From: JBDREF01 sp043820045
GTDB lineage: Bacteria > Planctomycetota > Phycisphaerae > Sedimentisphaerales > Anaerobacaceae
Direction: 5' to 3'
NCBI GenBank assembly: GCA_043820045.1
Contig: JBDREF010000494.1
Span: 1 to 11,645 of the forward strand
DNA length: 11,645 bases
In this document: positions 1 to 7,141 of the stretch, piece by piece
How positions within the stretch are numbered: position 1 is the stretch's first letter
How the letters are laid out: the number at the start of each line of letters is the position of its first letter
The notes under the pieces: model-generated
Seen by the model: the letters and a program-made list of their open reading frames with translations, nothing else
Told to the model about the DNA's origin: nothing
Database searches by the model: none
Position numbers and translations under genes: made by a program

Positions 1-1139
1 CTGTCTATAAACCCAAGACGATCATTCGTCCTTCCTTGACGAATAGCGGGTCCCTGTTGTGAAGCTAATGTATCTTCGATACCCGAGCCCGCACCTGTCC
101 TTGTGTCGCGACTGGAACGTTCGGACAACGTCTTCAGTATCTCCTCTACGCTTGTTTGCTCATCGTTCGACTGCTGCGTAGTGTCCCGCCAGTTTGACGG
201 CCTTCCTGCGCCAGTAGAGTATGACAGACCCGGAGTGCGATTGTCCGGCGGCGCCGAACCGCTCCTCAATCCTGGGTATTCCCCGCCCGCAATCATTTCA
301 GAGGAAGCTATAACCACTTTACTTTCAGGCCAGCGATATTCAGCCCGCGGCGCAGGGGCCTTCTGTCTGTAGAGATCCGCCCCCCCTCTCGCGCCCGGCT
401 CTATCGCCTTCAACTCAAGCTCGCCGTACCCGGGGTTGAGCGAATCTGGTGTCGTACCATCGTTGCCGGCGGAACGTGAAACATAAACATAGCTGACGTT
501 GTACTGGCTTGGGCTGCCCGCCATTGCGAGGGCATCCGTGAGCTTGAAATCGTATCGCGGAAGAAAATATCTGCCCGGAAGGGGCACACCGTCGCCCAAC
601 ACCGAGAAGGCACGCTGCTGGGAGCTGACCAGAGTCGCTGTAACGAGCGGGCTCTTAAGTATGTTCGGAGACAGTTTCCTCTTTATCTCCTCTTCAAGCT
701 CCGTCTCAGCCAGGCCGGCCGCATGGATTACTCCGACCTCAGGTATCGATATCCTGCCGGTCTCGGTGACAACGTAGCTGCTCTCGTAGTTGACGCCTTC
801 CCGGAGCAGCTCGAAGATTGATATGTTTATGATGTCACCGGACCGAAACGCATAATCCGACTCTTTCGCTACCGTGTCGATTGGCAGCGGCTCTTCCGCG
901 CCTTCCCAGGCGACAGGCGTTTCCTCCGCCACTCCAAGTGAGTCCAATATGACATTCACTGCGGGGACGGGACGGAATCTGCCGACTTGCGTTGGGTCGA
1001 AAAACTTGTTGCCACAGCCGGGACATAGTCCCAAAAAAGGCAGAATCAAAGCTGCAAACAGGAAGGAATAATTCCTATATGTACCTTTGGTTACTATCGG
1101 CTCCATGGCAGTAAACTTCCAAAGCACATCAAACTCCAT
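1..1139 (-). CDS. Polysaccharide biosynthesis/export lipoprotein (Wza-like), 3' end cut by window edge
   Basis: The frame is open from ATG 1139 to the window edge (379 residues, no stop), so the C-terminus is missing. Proteins of this family form the outer-membrane channel for capsule or exopolysaccharide export. A hydrophobic signal segment (about residues 22-40) ends in CPGC; Cys42 after Gly is the likely lipidated residue, though the lipobox is not canonical. A poly_export domain spans about 96-172 (FRSGDIINISIFE, later TETGRISIPEVG), and an SLBB-type segment follows at about 177-225 (GDGVPLPGRYFLPRYDFKL, then TDALAMAG). Residues from about 225 to the edge are hydrophilic and rich in Ser, Gly, Pro, Arg and Gln, and probably disordered. 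An internal ATG at 1106 (residue 12) has a better ribosome site (GGAAG, 9 nt spacing) and still leaves a signal peptide, so it is a plausible alternative start. No partner export or glycosyltransferase gene is visible. The family call is confident; the exact start is not. Confidence 0.85.
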   Translation of the reverse strand, partial: MEFDVLWKFTAMEPIVTKGTYRNYSFLFAALILPFLGLCPGCGNKFFDPTQVGRFRPVPAVNVILDSLGVAEETPVAWEGAEEPLPIDTVAKESDYAFRSGDIINISIFELLREGVNYESSYVVTETGRISIPEVGVIHAAGLAETELEEEIKRKLSPNILKSPLVTATLVSSQQRAFSVLGDGVPLPGRYFLPRYDFKLTDALAMAGSPSQYNVSYVYVSRSAGNDGTTPDSLNPGYGELELKAIEPGARGGADLYRQKAPAPRAEYRWPESKVVIASSEMIAGGEYPGLRSGSAPPDNRTPGLSYSTGAGRPSNWRDTTQQSNDEQTSVEEILKTLSERSSRDTRTGAGSGIEDTLASQQGPAIRQGRTNDRLGFID

Positions 1140-1707
1140 ACTTGTCCCGAACTTAAGAACTCCTGAAAATACCTTTCACACGATGAGATTTATCGGTTCA
1201 AAACCTACCCGCCTTAACTTTTTTTTGCCTCTCAAAACTGCAATCGCACGGACGTACAAATGCGACTCAAATGCCACCCTCGATACACACAAATGGCGTA
1301 GTGGCATGGCGTAAATGTCTGTGAGCATCCCGCAGTCGCGCCGTCCCCATGCCTCCGCAAGTACGCGTTTCTAAAGCAGTTATGAAATCGCTCACAAACA
1401 GAGTCGAGCAGCCGGAACTGAGAGAGTTTAGCACGCGAGCGGGCCCGATACCGGTGGGATATTTCAGTGAAAAATGTGCCCTCGTTCAGCCCGTCCCCTG
1501 CGGCCTATAATCGTGACACTACCAGCATAGACAGCATGGGCACTGCGGCAGAAAAAATTCTCATTCGGAGCAACATTTTGACGTCGCAAGCCGCATCATA
1601 CGAGTCACCGAAACTCCAACGCCCTCTCGCCGTTCACTGGAAGTGGCCCTATTGCTCTGATTGCTTCCTAATCCGCAGGGCCGGCTGTAGACTGACTGCC
1701 CTCAAGG

Positions 1708-1743
1708 AGCCGTTACTTCCGAATCATGTCGATGGTAACGGCT
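1708..1743. repeat. Perfect 9-bp inverted repeat, 18-nt loop
   Basis: AGCCGTTAC (1708-1716) is mirrored exactly by GTAACGGCT (1735-1743). There is no adjacent T-run, so it is not a standard intrinsic terminator on either strand. It could be a protein-binding dyad, a processing hairpin, or chance. Confidence 0.5.
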
Positions 1744-1771
1744 GATCGTGTGAGATGCTCTTAGAGTGCCG

Positions 1772-1787
1772 GCTGCCGGGGGGCAGC
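1772..1787. repeat. Perfect 6-bp GC-rich hairpin, 4-nt loop
   Basis: GCTGCC (1772-1777) and GGCAGC (1782-1787) enclose a GGGG loop (CCCC on the minus strand). The stem is strong in either transcript. No T-run follows. It lies about 105 bases beyond the stop of the lipoprotein gene. Confidence 0.4.
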
Positions 1788-1819
1788 AACCAGCTCGCCC
1801 GATATAAACCGCGCTGCCA

Positions 1820-1848
1820 GAGCAGGGAAACGCATTTCCTCACTGCTC
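1820..1848 (-). terminator. Two-tier stem-loop after the lipoprotein gene; possible terminator without a U-tract
   Basis: GAGCAG (1820-1825) pairs with CTGCTC (1843-1848), and the adjacent GGAAA (1826-1830) pairs with TTTCC (1835-1839). This makes an 11-bp stem interrupted by a 3-nt bulge, with a 4-nt loop. It begins about 43 bases after the minus-strand stop codon, a usual place for a 3' end structure. No U-tract follows, so termination or 3' end protection is only an inference. Confidence 0.4.
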
Positions 1849-1891
1849 CTGCCGGCCACAATCAAGAAAGGCAGTCAGGATCGACCGCACG

Positions 1892-2698
1892 CTACTTCGT
1901 TTTGCCTAAGGCGTGAAAGTCTATGCTTACAAGTCGGTCCTTGAGGTTGCCCCCTGCGTCGCTGTTGAATATCTCTATCCTCGCAGGGACGGATATACCG
2001 CCTTTCTCTACCTCGGTGTAATCATAGCCGCGTACGATCAGAAACCTCTGCCCGTCCTTGCAGACAAGCCGGATCATGTCAATCACAGCTTTATCCCTGT
2101 CCTGATAAAACACGGCCGCCGCCGAAGGCTGCACAGACTCAGCATCGGGTTTGCTTCGTCTATCGATTGTGTAGTACCATCGTCCTTGCAGTTTTGTCGG
2201 GGTGCTATGCCTGACAAACTCGACCGATTGATCCAGGAAGCGCGCCGGGACCGTTACGATATTCAATACCATATCCGCGAAGCAGCGTCTGCCCATCGCC
2301 GCCGGCAGGCTGCCGGCCCCATCGCCCCCCTGCAACGATTCGAACCGGCCTTTCGATAACTGCCAGGCAAACTCGCCCTGCGGCTCCCGGCCTGAAAGCC
2401 GGATAGAATTTGACCACGGATAAACATCCCAATGCTGTTCCGTAAGGTAGGAACTGCCGTCCGGCTGGTAGAAAGTAACGACGCAGTCAAGCTGCAGCTC
2501 CTTCGTATTACTCCAGGCATCGAGTCCACCCGCGGCTTTAATTGCTGCGGCCGCATAATCGGAAGGAACAGAAATCGTCGCCGTGTCGGGCGTAACATTG
2601 AAGACATCCACATCTTTCTGCTGTTTGTGCTCACAGCCCCCAATGACAAGGGCCACAACGAGAGCCAAACACACTGTTGCCGAGAACCTATCGCTCAT
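1892..2698 (-). CDS. Predicted lipoprotein of unknown function, possibly LolA-like fold
   Basis: This is a protein of 268 residues starting at ATG 2698. I chose this start because AGGAGG lies 10 nt upstream; the in-frame TTG at 2707 sits almost on top of that site. A short basic N-terminus and a hydrophobic segment (about residues 7-18) end in the lipobox VIGGC, so the mature protein is probably lipid-anchored at Cys. After a short linker comes a region with the look of a beta-rich LolA/LolB-like or outer-membrane lipoprotein-sorting fold (AAGGLDAWSNTKELQLD, later RGYDYTEVEKGGISVPARIEI). This resemblance is a weak pattern judgement, not a motif match. The gene begins 18 bases after the stop of the oxidoreductase gene on the same strand, so the two are probably co-transcribed, although no functional link is obvious. 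A strong stem-loop follows the stop codon. Confidence 0.75.
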   Translation of the reverse strand: MSDRFSATVCLALVVALVIGGCEHKQQKDVDVFNVTPDTATISVPSDYAAAAIKAAGGLDAWSNTKELQLDCVVTFYQPDGSSYLTEQHWDVYPWSNSIRLSGREPQGEFAWQLSKGRFESLQGGDGAGSLPAAMGRRCFADMVLNIVTVPARFLDQSVEFVRHSTPTKLQGRWYYTIDRRSKPDAESVQPSAAAVFYQDRDKAVIDMIRLVCKDGQRFLIVRGYDYTEVEKGGISVPARIEIFNSDAGGNLKDRLVSIDFHALGKTK

Positions 2699-2716
2699 CT
2701 GCTCCAAGCCTCCTCA

Positions 2717-5700
2717 TTATTGTTTATCGCAATTCAACTTTGCAAGCTGTTCCATCAGAGCATATCTTTGCACGGCATCCCTGCTGGCAAGTTTCATTAA
2801 TTCAGCCGCCACATCCGGCTTCAATTGCTTCAGTGCTCTATACCGATTCTCGCCATAAGCGTACTCTTCGAAGTCGAACGAAGGAGCCTTTGAGTCGAGT
2901 TGAAGCGGATTCCTGCCGTCTTCCTTAAGTCTTGGGTCAAATCTGTACAGAGGCCAATGGCCCGTATTCACCGCTTGTTTCTGATGCTCCAAACCATGCA
3001 CCAGGTTGTAGCCGTGGGAGATGCAGTGAGAATAGGCAATTATTAGTGAAGGCCCCGGATACGCTTCGGCCTCGGCAAAGGCCTTAACCGTTTGGCTGGT
3101 GTTAGCACCCATCGCGACTTTTGCAACGTAAATGTTGCCGTAGGTCATAGCCAGAAGCCCAAGGTCTTTCTTGGGTCCGGGCTTGCCGCCCGCCGCAAAC
3201 TTGGCGACCGCCGCCCTCGGGGTCGATTTCGACATCTGGCCGCCTGTGTTGGAGTAAACCTCGGTGTCCAGAACAAGCACGTTCAAATCAATTCCGCTTG
3301 CCAGCACGTGGTCGAGCCCGCCGTATCCGATGTCGTAAGCCCAGCCGTCGCCGCCCATCGCCCATACGGATTTGCGGACAAGATAGTCGGCTATGCCGGA
3401 CAGATATCCGCACTCGGCACAGTCGCTCTCGGCGCACTGCCTCTTAAGTTCTTCGACAAGGGCCCTCTGGTTCTCAATCGCCTCCTGAGCAGGCTCATTG
3501 GCCAGAGCGGCCTGCCGCAGCTTGTCCGCAAGATCGCTCTTTATGCAACCTTTCTCCGCCACCTTATCCAGCAGCCACAGAGCCCTCTCTTTGAACTTGT
3601 CAACCGTAAGACGCATTCCCATGGCAAACTCGGCCGCATCCTCGAACAAGCTGTTGCTCCAGGTCGGTCCCCTGCCGTCCGATCGCTTAGTGTAAGGCGT
3701 CGTCGGCAGATTGCCGCCGTATATGGACGAGCAACCCGTTGCGTTTCCAATGAAGGCCCTGTCGCCGAACAATTGTGTCAGCAGCTTGACGTAGGGCGTC
3801 TCGCCGCAGCCGGCACATGCGCCGGAGTACTCGAACAGCGGCTCAATCAACTGGCTGCCCTTGACGCTCGCAGACTTAAAGAGCTTCGGGTCGGTATTTG
3901 CAATCGCAAGGAAGTACGCGTAGTTTTCCCGCTCCGTATCCCTGAGCGGCTCCTGTATCGCCAGATTGATTGCTTTGCGGCCGGTGGGTTTCTTGTCGTC
4001 GTCCTTCTCCTGAGCGGGACAAGCCTGTACGCAGACGCCACAACCGGTGCAGTCTTCCGGAGCCACCTGAACAGTGAATTTCATACCGGCGAAATCCTTG
4101 CCTTTCGCATCGGCACTCTTGAATGTCTCAGGAGCAGAATCAACGTGCTTCGGATCATAAGCCTTGATCCGGATCGACGCGTGCGGACAGACGAACGAAC
4201 ACGTTCCACACTGGATGCAGACGTCCGGCTCCCACACGGGGATGTCCACAGCGATATTGCGCTTCTCGAACTTGGTCGTTCCAGTCGGAAACTTTCCATC
4301 GTCGGGCATCTTGCTTACCGGCAACTGGTCGCCGTGAAATGCCATAAGCTCGGCAGTAACCGTCTTCACGAACTCCGGAGCATCGTCGGGCACTAATTGT
4401 CGCATCTTTATTTTGCTCGTCACCTTGCCCGGAACTTTGACCTCGTAAATCTTGTCCAGCGCAGCATCGACAGCAGCGTTATTCATTTCGACAACCTTCT
4501 GGCCCTTCTTGCCGTAGGTCTTCTTGATGGCGTCCTTGATTGCGCCGACGGCCGTCTCAAGCGGAATGACATTGCTGATCTTGAAAAACGCCGTCTGCAT
4601 AATCACGTTTATCCTCGCGCCGAGGCCGAGTTCCTGGGCAATACCTATCGCGTCAATAACGTAGAACTTCAGCTTCTTGTCGATGATTTGTTTCTGGACT
4701 TCCTGCGGCAGCATGTCCCAGACCTCGTCCGGCCCGTGAGTGCTGGTCAGCAGGAATGTCGCACCGTCGCGCGCGGGGCTGAGCATATCAAACTGTTCCA
4801 GAAACGCCGTATTGTGACACGCCACAAAATCCGCCTTGCTTATCAAATAGGGCCTCTGAATCACTCTGTTGCCAAACCGCAGGTGCGATACAGTAACTGC
4901 ACCGGCCTTCTTGGAATCATACACGAAATACGCCTGGGCATAATTGTCCGTCTGTTCGCCGATAATCTTTATCGAGTTTCTGTTCGCACCGACCGTTCCG
5001 TCCGAACCCAGCCCGTAGAACAGCCCCGAGAAGAATCCCTCGTCGGAAACGGCGAACGATTCGTCAACATCCAGACTTGTGTCGGTCACATCCTCGATAA
5101 TACCGACAGTGAACTCATACTTTGGCTTGTCGGTATCGAGATTGTCGAATACAGCCTTGACCATGCCCGGCGTAAAGTCCTTCGACCCGAGCCCGTATCG
5201 GCCGCCTACAATTACCGGATACCCATCAAAGGGGGCCTCGCCCTTGCCCATGGCCTCTCCGACCGCAGTTCGTATATTCAGATATAACGGCTCGCCTATG
5301 GATCCGGGCTCTTTTGTCCGGTCCAGCACCGCGATCTTCCTGGTCGTTTTCGGCAGTGCGGCGATGAAATCCTCCGTGCTGAAGGGCTGGAACAGGCGCA
5401 CTTTCACCGCGCCTACTTTTTCTCCCCTTGCAACCAGGTGTTCAACGGTCTCATGCGTTGTATCCGCCGCCGATCCCATCACGATGATGACTTTCTCCGC
5501 GTCATTCGCCCCGACATAATCAAATAGATGGTACTGCCGCCCCACTATTTTGGCGAATTTGTCCATAGTCTGCTGGACAATCTCAGGCGTGACCAGATAG
5601 TACTTGTTTACCGCCTCACGGCCCTGGAAATAGACATCCGGGTTCTGGGCCGTACCGCTAATCATCGGCCTGTCCGGCGTCAGGCCCCTGGCCTTATGCC

Positions 5701-6304
5701 GGGCGACGAGTTCCTCATCGATCATCGCTCGCATATCATCCAGAGTCAACTCCTCGACTTTCTGCACCTCATGGCTCGTTCTGAAACCGTCGAAGAAATG
5801 CAGGAAAGGAACACTGGACGCGAGCGTCGCCTGTTGGGCTATCAGGGCCATGTCCATGACTTCCTGAATGTTGCAGGATGCTAGCATGGCAAAGCCCGTC
5901 TCTCGACAGGTCATGACGTCCGAATGGTCGCCGAAGATCGACAATGCCTGACAAGCTAATGAGCGAGCCGAGATATGAAAGACCGTCGGCAAAAGCTCGC
6001 CCGCAATCTTGTACATGCTGGGAATCATCAGCAAGAGTCCCTGTGAAGCCGTAAACGTTGTCGTCAGCGCCCCGGATGCCAGCGCACCGTGCACGGCAGC
6101 AGCAGCACCACCTTCAGACTGCATCTCAGTCACGGATGGGACTGTCCCCCAGATATTGGACTCGCCTTTGGCAGTTTTTGCATCGGCAATTTCTCCCATG
6201 GGCGAACTGGGAGTAATCGGATATATCGCAATAACTTCGTTCGTAGCATGAGCCACGTATGCCGCCGCTGCATTACCGTCAATTGTTACAACCTTGCGTT
6301 TCAT
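2717..6304 (-). CDS. nifJ: Pyruvate:ferredoxin (flavodoxin) oxidoreductase, single-chain
   Basis: It oxidises pyruvate with CoA to acetyl-CoA and CO2, passing electrons to ferredoxin or flavodoxin; it acts in the cytoplasm of anaerobes. The 1195 residues match the usual single-chain length. Domain order is complete: N-terminal pyrimidine-binding domain (YPITPSSPMGE, 28-38), domain II (about 260-370), the gamma domain (about 425-600), the EKR segment (FEKRNIA, about 679), two 4Fe-4S motifs (Cys696/699/702/706 and Cys752/755/758/762), and the thiamine-diphosphate domain (GDGWAYDIG 985-993, NTGGQ 1019-1023). Cys830, 833, 858 and 1094 fit the ligands of the third cluster near the cofactor. The start is well supported: GGAG lies 5 nt before ATG 6304. 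A further Cys trio (957, 962, 965) sits just before the GDG motif. It has its own candidate promoter and probably shares a transcript with the lipoprotein gene downstream. Symbol could equally be por. Confidence 0.97.
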   Translation of the reverse strand: MKRKVVTIDGNAAAAYVAHATNEVIAIYPITPSSPMGEIADAKTAKGESNIWGTVPSVTEMQSEGGAAAAVHGALASGALTTTFTASQGLLLMIPSMYKIAGELLPTVFHISARSLACQALSIFGDHSDVMTCRETGFAMLASCNIQEVMDMALIAQQATLASSVPFLHFFDGFRTSHEVQKVEELTLDDMRAMIDEELVARHKARGLTPDRPMISGTAQNPDVYFQGREAVNKYYLVTPEIVQQTMDKFAKIVGRQYHLFDYVGANDAEKVIIVMGSAADTTHETVEHLVARGEKVGAVKVRLFQPFSTEDFIAALPKTTRKIAVLDRTKEPGSIGEPLYLNIRTAVGEAMGKGEAPFDGYPVIVGGRYGLGSKDFTPGMVKAVFDNLDTDKPKYEFTVGIIEDVTDTSLDVDESFAVSDEGFFSGLFYGLGSDGTVGANRNSIKIIGEQTDNYAQAYFVYDSKKAGAVTVSHLRFGNRVIQRPYLISKADFVACHNTAFLEQFDMLSPARDGATFLLTSTHGPDEVWDMLPQEVQKQIIDKKLKFYVIDAIGIAQELGLGARINVIMQTAFFKISNVIPLETAVGAIKDAIKKTYGKKGQKVVEMNNAAVDAALDKIYEVKVPGKVTSKIKMRQLVPDDAPEFVKTVTAELMAFHGDQLPVSKMPDDGKFPTGTTKFEKRNIAVDIPVWEPDVCIQCGTCSFVCPHASIRIKAYDPKHVDSAPETFKSADAKGKDFAGMKFTVQVAPEDCTGCGVCVQACPAQEKDDDKKPTGRKAINLAIQEPLRDTERENYAYFLAIANTDPKLFKSASVKGSQLIEPLFEYSGACAGCGETPYVKLLTQLFGDRAFIGNATGCSSIYGGNLPTTPYTKRSDGRGPTWSNSLFEDAAEFAMGMRLTVDKFKERALWLLDKVAEKGCIKSDLADKLRQAALANEPAQEAIENQRALVEELKRQCAESDCAECGYLSGIADYLVRKSVWAMGGDGWAYDIGYGGLDHVLASGIDLNVLVLDTEVYSNTGGQMSKSTPRAAVAKFAAGGKPGPKKDLGLLAMTYGNIYVAKVAMGANTSQTVKAFAEAEAYPGPSLIIAYSHCISHGYNLVHGLEHQKQAVNTGHWPLYRFDPRLKEDGRNPLQLDSKAPSFDFEEYAYGENRYRALKQLKPDVAAELMKLASRDAVQRYALMEQLAKLNCDKQ

Positions 6305-6474
6305 TATTTCTCCATAATCTACAAGAAAACAAAAATCCTATGTGTAAGTCATCAAAAATATGCCCCTCTCAGCAGGCATTCGAGCAACATTCCTTTTGCA
6401 ACGGTGTGCACCGACAAACCCGGATGCCAGTAACCGGCCGCAATGGCTGGTCAGCACTGCTTTAGCCATTGGAA
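6305..6474 (-). promoter_or_regulatory. Long structured 5' leader of the oxidoreductase gene
   Basis: If the promoter at 6481-6509 is used, the leader is about 170 nt. It contains CAATGGCT/AGCCATTG (6441-6448 and 6464-6471, 15-nt loop), whose outer base would lie about 4 nt from the 5' end; CGGTG/CACCG around 6402-6413; and ATGCC/GGCAT (6360-6364 and 6375-6379). I recognise no known riboswitch class. Confidence 0.4.
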
Positions 6475-6480
6475 AACGTT

Positions 6481-6509
6481 TTTATACAATCTTTCTTTCG
6501 AGCAGGCAA
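6481..6509 (-). promoter_or_regulatory. Candidate sigma70-type promoter for the oxidoreductase gene
   Basis: Read on the minus strand, TTGCCT (6509-6504, 4 of 6 to consensus) and TATAAA (6486-6481, 5 of 6) are separated by exactly 17 bases. It lies between the stop of the nuclease gene and the start of the oxidoreductase gene, which would let the latter be expressed independently of the pyr genes. Confidence 0.55.
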
Positions 6510-6551
6510 CATAAAATTTACCAACTCTCGAATGGTGATGACGAAGGTTGA

Positions 6552-6567
6552 TCCGGACGCCTCCGAA
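6552..6567 (-). terminator. Small stem-loop after the nuclease gene; weak terminator candidate
   Basis: On the minus strand a 6-bp stem (one G-U pair) with a 4-nt loop begins about 35 bases after the nuclease stop codon and upstream of the oxidoreductase promoter. No T-run follows, so it may be only a 3' end structure or chance. Confidence 0.25.
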
Positions 6568-6602
6568 GAGCCCAGAATCGGGTCTGCTCAATACAGAAAA
6601 CG

Positions 6603-7079
6603 CTATTGATCGAGACCGAAGAATTCAAGCCATTGTTTGGTTTCGCTCTCGCTTACCCCCTGCCGTTTTTCCACAGGCTCTTTCGGGGGCCTTTTTCTAC
6701 TCATGTGCTTCTGAAGACCGGCCCAAAATATCTCCGATTTTACCGAAGTCGCCTTTCGGACTTGGGCGGCCTTTCGCAATCTCCTGTCGGTGCTGACAAT
6801 TGTCAGGCCCTTCGGGGCACTGCTTGCACTTATTCTGCCTTCAATTATCGTATCGGTGTCGGTGCCGAGTCCGGCAAAAGAAACTTCCAACCCGACTATG
6901 TTCTCGAATCCGGTCTTTTCCGGAGGTCCGGTACCGTCAAAAATGATTTCGCCGGTTCCGCCGATCTGCTTGAAGTACTCGCCTACGGTTCGACACAGCT
7001 CAACGTCGCTGACTTCTTCCGAGTCTTCTTCCACCTTTCGGATAGCATATAGCAGATTATGACCGTCAATGATAAACAT
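6603..7079 (-). CDS. YacP/Rae1-like NYN-domain (PIN-fold) putative RNase
   Basis: This is a protein of 158 residues. I start it at ATG 7079, directly before FIIDGHNLL, which is how NYN-domain nucleases usually begin; the longer frame from TTG 7130 would add 17 unrelated residues. Motifs are those of a PIN-like metal-dependent nuclease: Asp5 and Asn8 in IIDGHNLL, Asp48 in IIFDGTG, Asp74/Asp76 in GTDTDTIIEGRI, and Asp98 in IVSTDRRLRKAA. The relative Rae1 (YacP) of Bacillus is a ribosome-associated endoribonuclease; whether this one cuts RNA is an inference. The last 30 residues are a basic, charged linker (MSRKRPPKEP) and a short WLEFFGL tail. The gene follows pyrC by 62 bases on the same strand, so it is probably the last gene of the pyr operon. 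No strong ribosome site precedes the start. Confidence 0.75.
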   Translation of the reverse strand: MFIIDGHNLLYAIRKVEEDSEEVSDVELCRTVGEYFKQIGGTGEIIFDGTGPPEKTGFENIVGLEVSFAGLGTDTDTIIEGRISASSAPKGLTIVSTDRRLRKAAQVRKATSVKSEIFWAGLQKHMSRKRPPKEPVEKRQGVSESETKQWLEFFGLDQ

Positions 7080-7141
7080 GGTTCGCCGTTCAGTACTCCT
7101 GGCAAGAGGGCTGCGAGCCCAAAGCCACAACTCTGCGGGTT

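Larger units (their letters stand above)
1140..1891. other. Intergenic stretch without a convincing gene
   Basis: About 750 bases lie between the stop of the lipoprotein gene (minus strand) and the start of the export gene (minus strand). Short open frames on both strands have no recognisable protein motif and no good ribosome site. The stretch holds three perfect inverted repeats (annotated separately) and a T-rich run at about 1218-1227. I could not identify a convincing promoter for the export gene, although one must lie here or further upstream. Confidence 0.6.

Noticed and set aside
103..777. Two plus-strand frames (103-372 and 499-777) opposite the export gene
   Set aside because: They are antisense shadows. 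The minus-strand frame carries clear poly_export and SLBB sequence without a stop across the whole stretch.
1176..1328. Minus-strand frame of 50 codons ending just upstream of the export gene
   Set aside because: No ribosome site precedes its ATG and the product is unrecognisable. It shares the frame of the export gene but is separated from it by a stop, so it is not an N-terminal extension.
1467..1745. Plus-strand open frame of 92 codons in the gene-free stretch
   Set aside because: It has no ribosome site, no recognisable motif, and a composition typical of random reading of intergenic DNA.
1892..2707. Start of the lipoprotein gene at TTG 2707
   Set aside because: The AGGAGG site ends one base before it, leaving no spacing for initiation. 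ATG 2698 has workable spacing.
3092..5287. Two long back-to-back open frames on the plus strand (434 and 296 codons), opposite the oxidoreductase gene
   Set aside because: They are antisense to a gene with full family motifs throughout. Their translations show no domain or composition of a real protein, so they are by-products of codon bias.
6603..7130. Longer version of the nuclease gene starting at TTG 7130
   Set aside because: The added 17 residues are unlike the family, whose members begin almost directly with the IIDGHN strand. ATG 7079 fits that.
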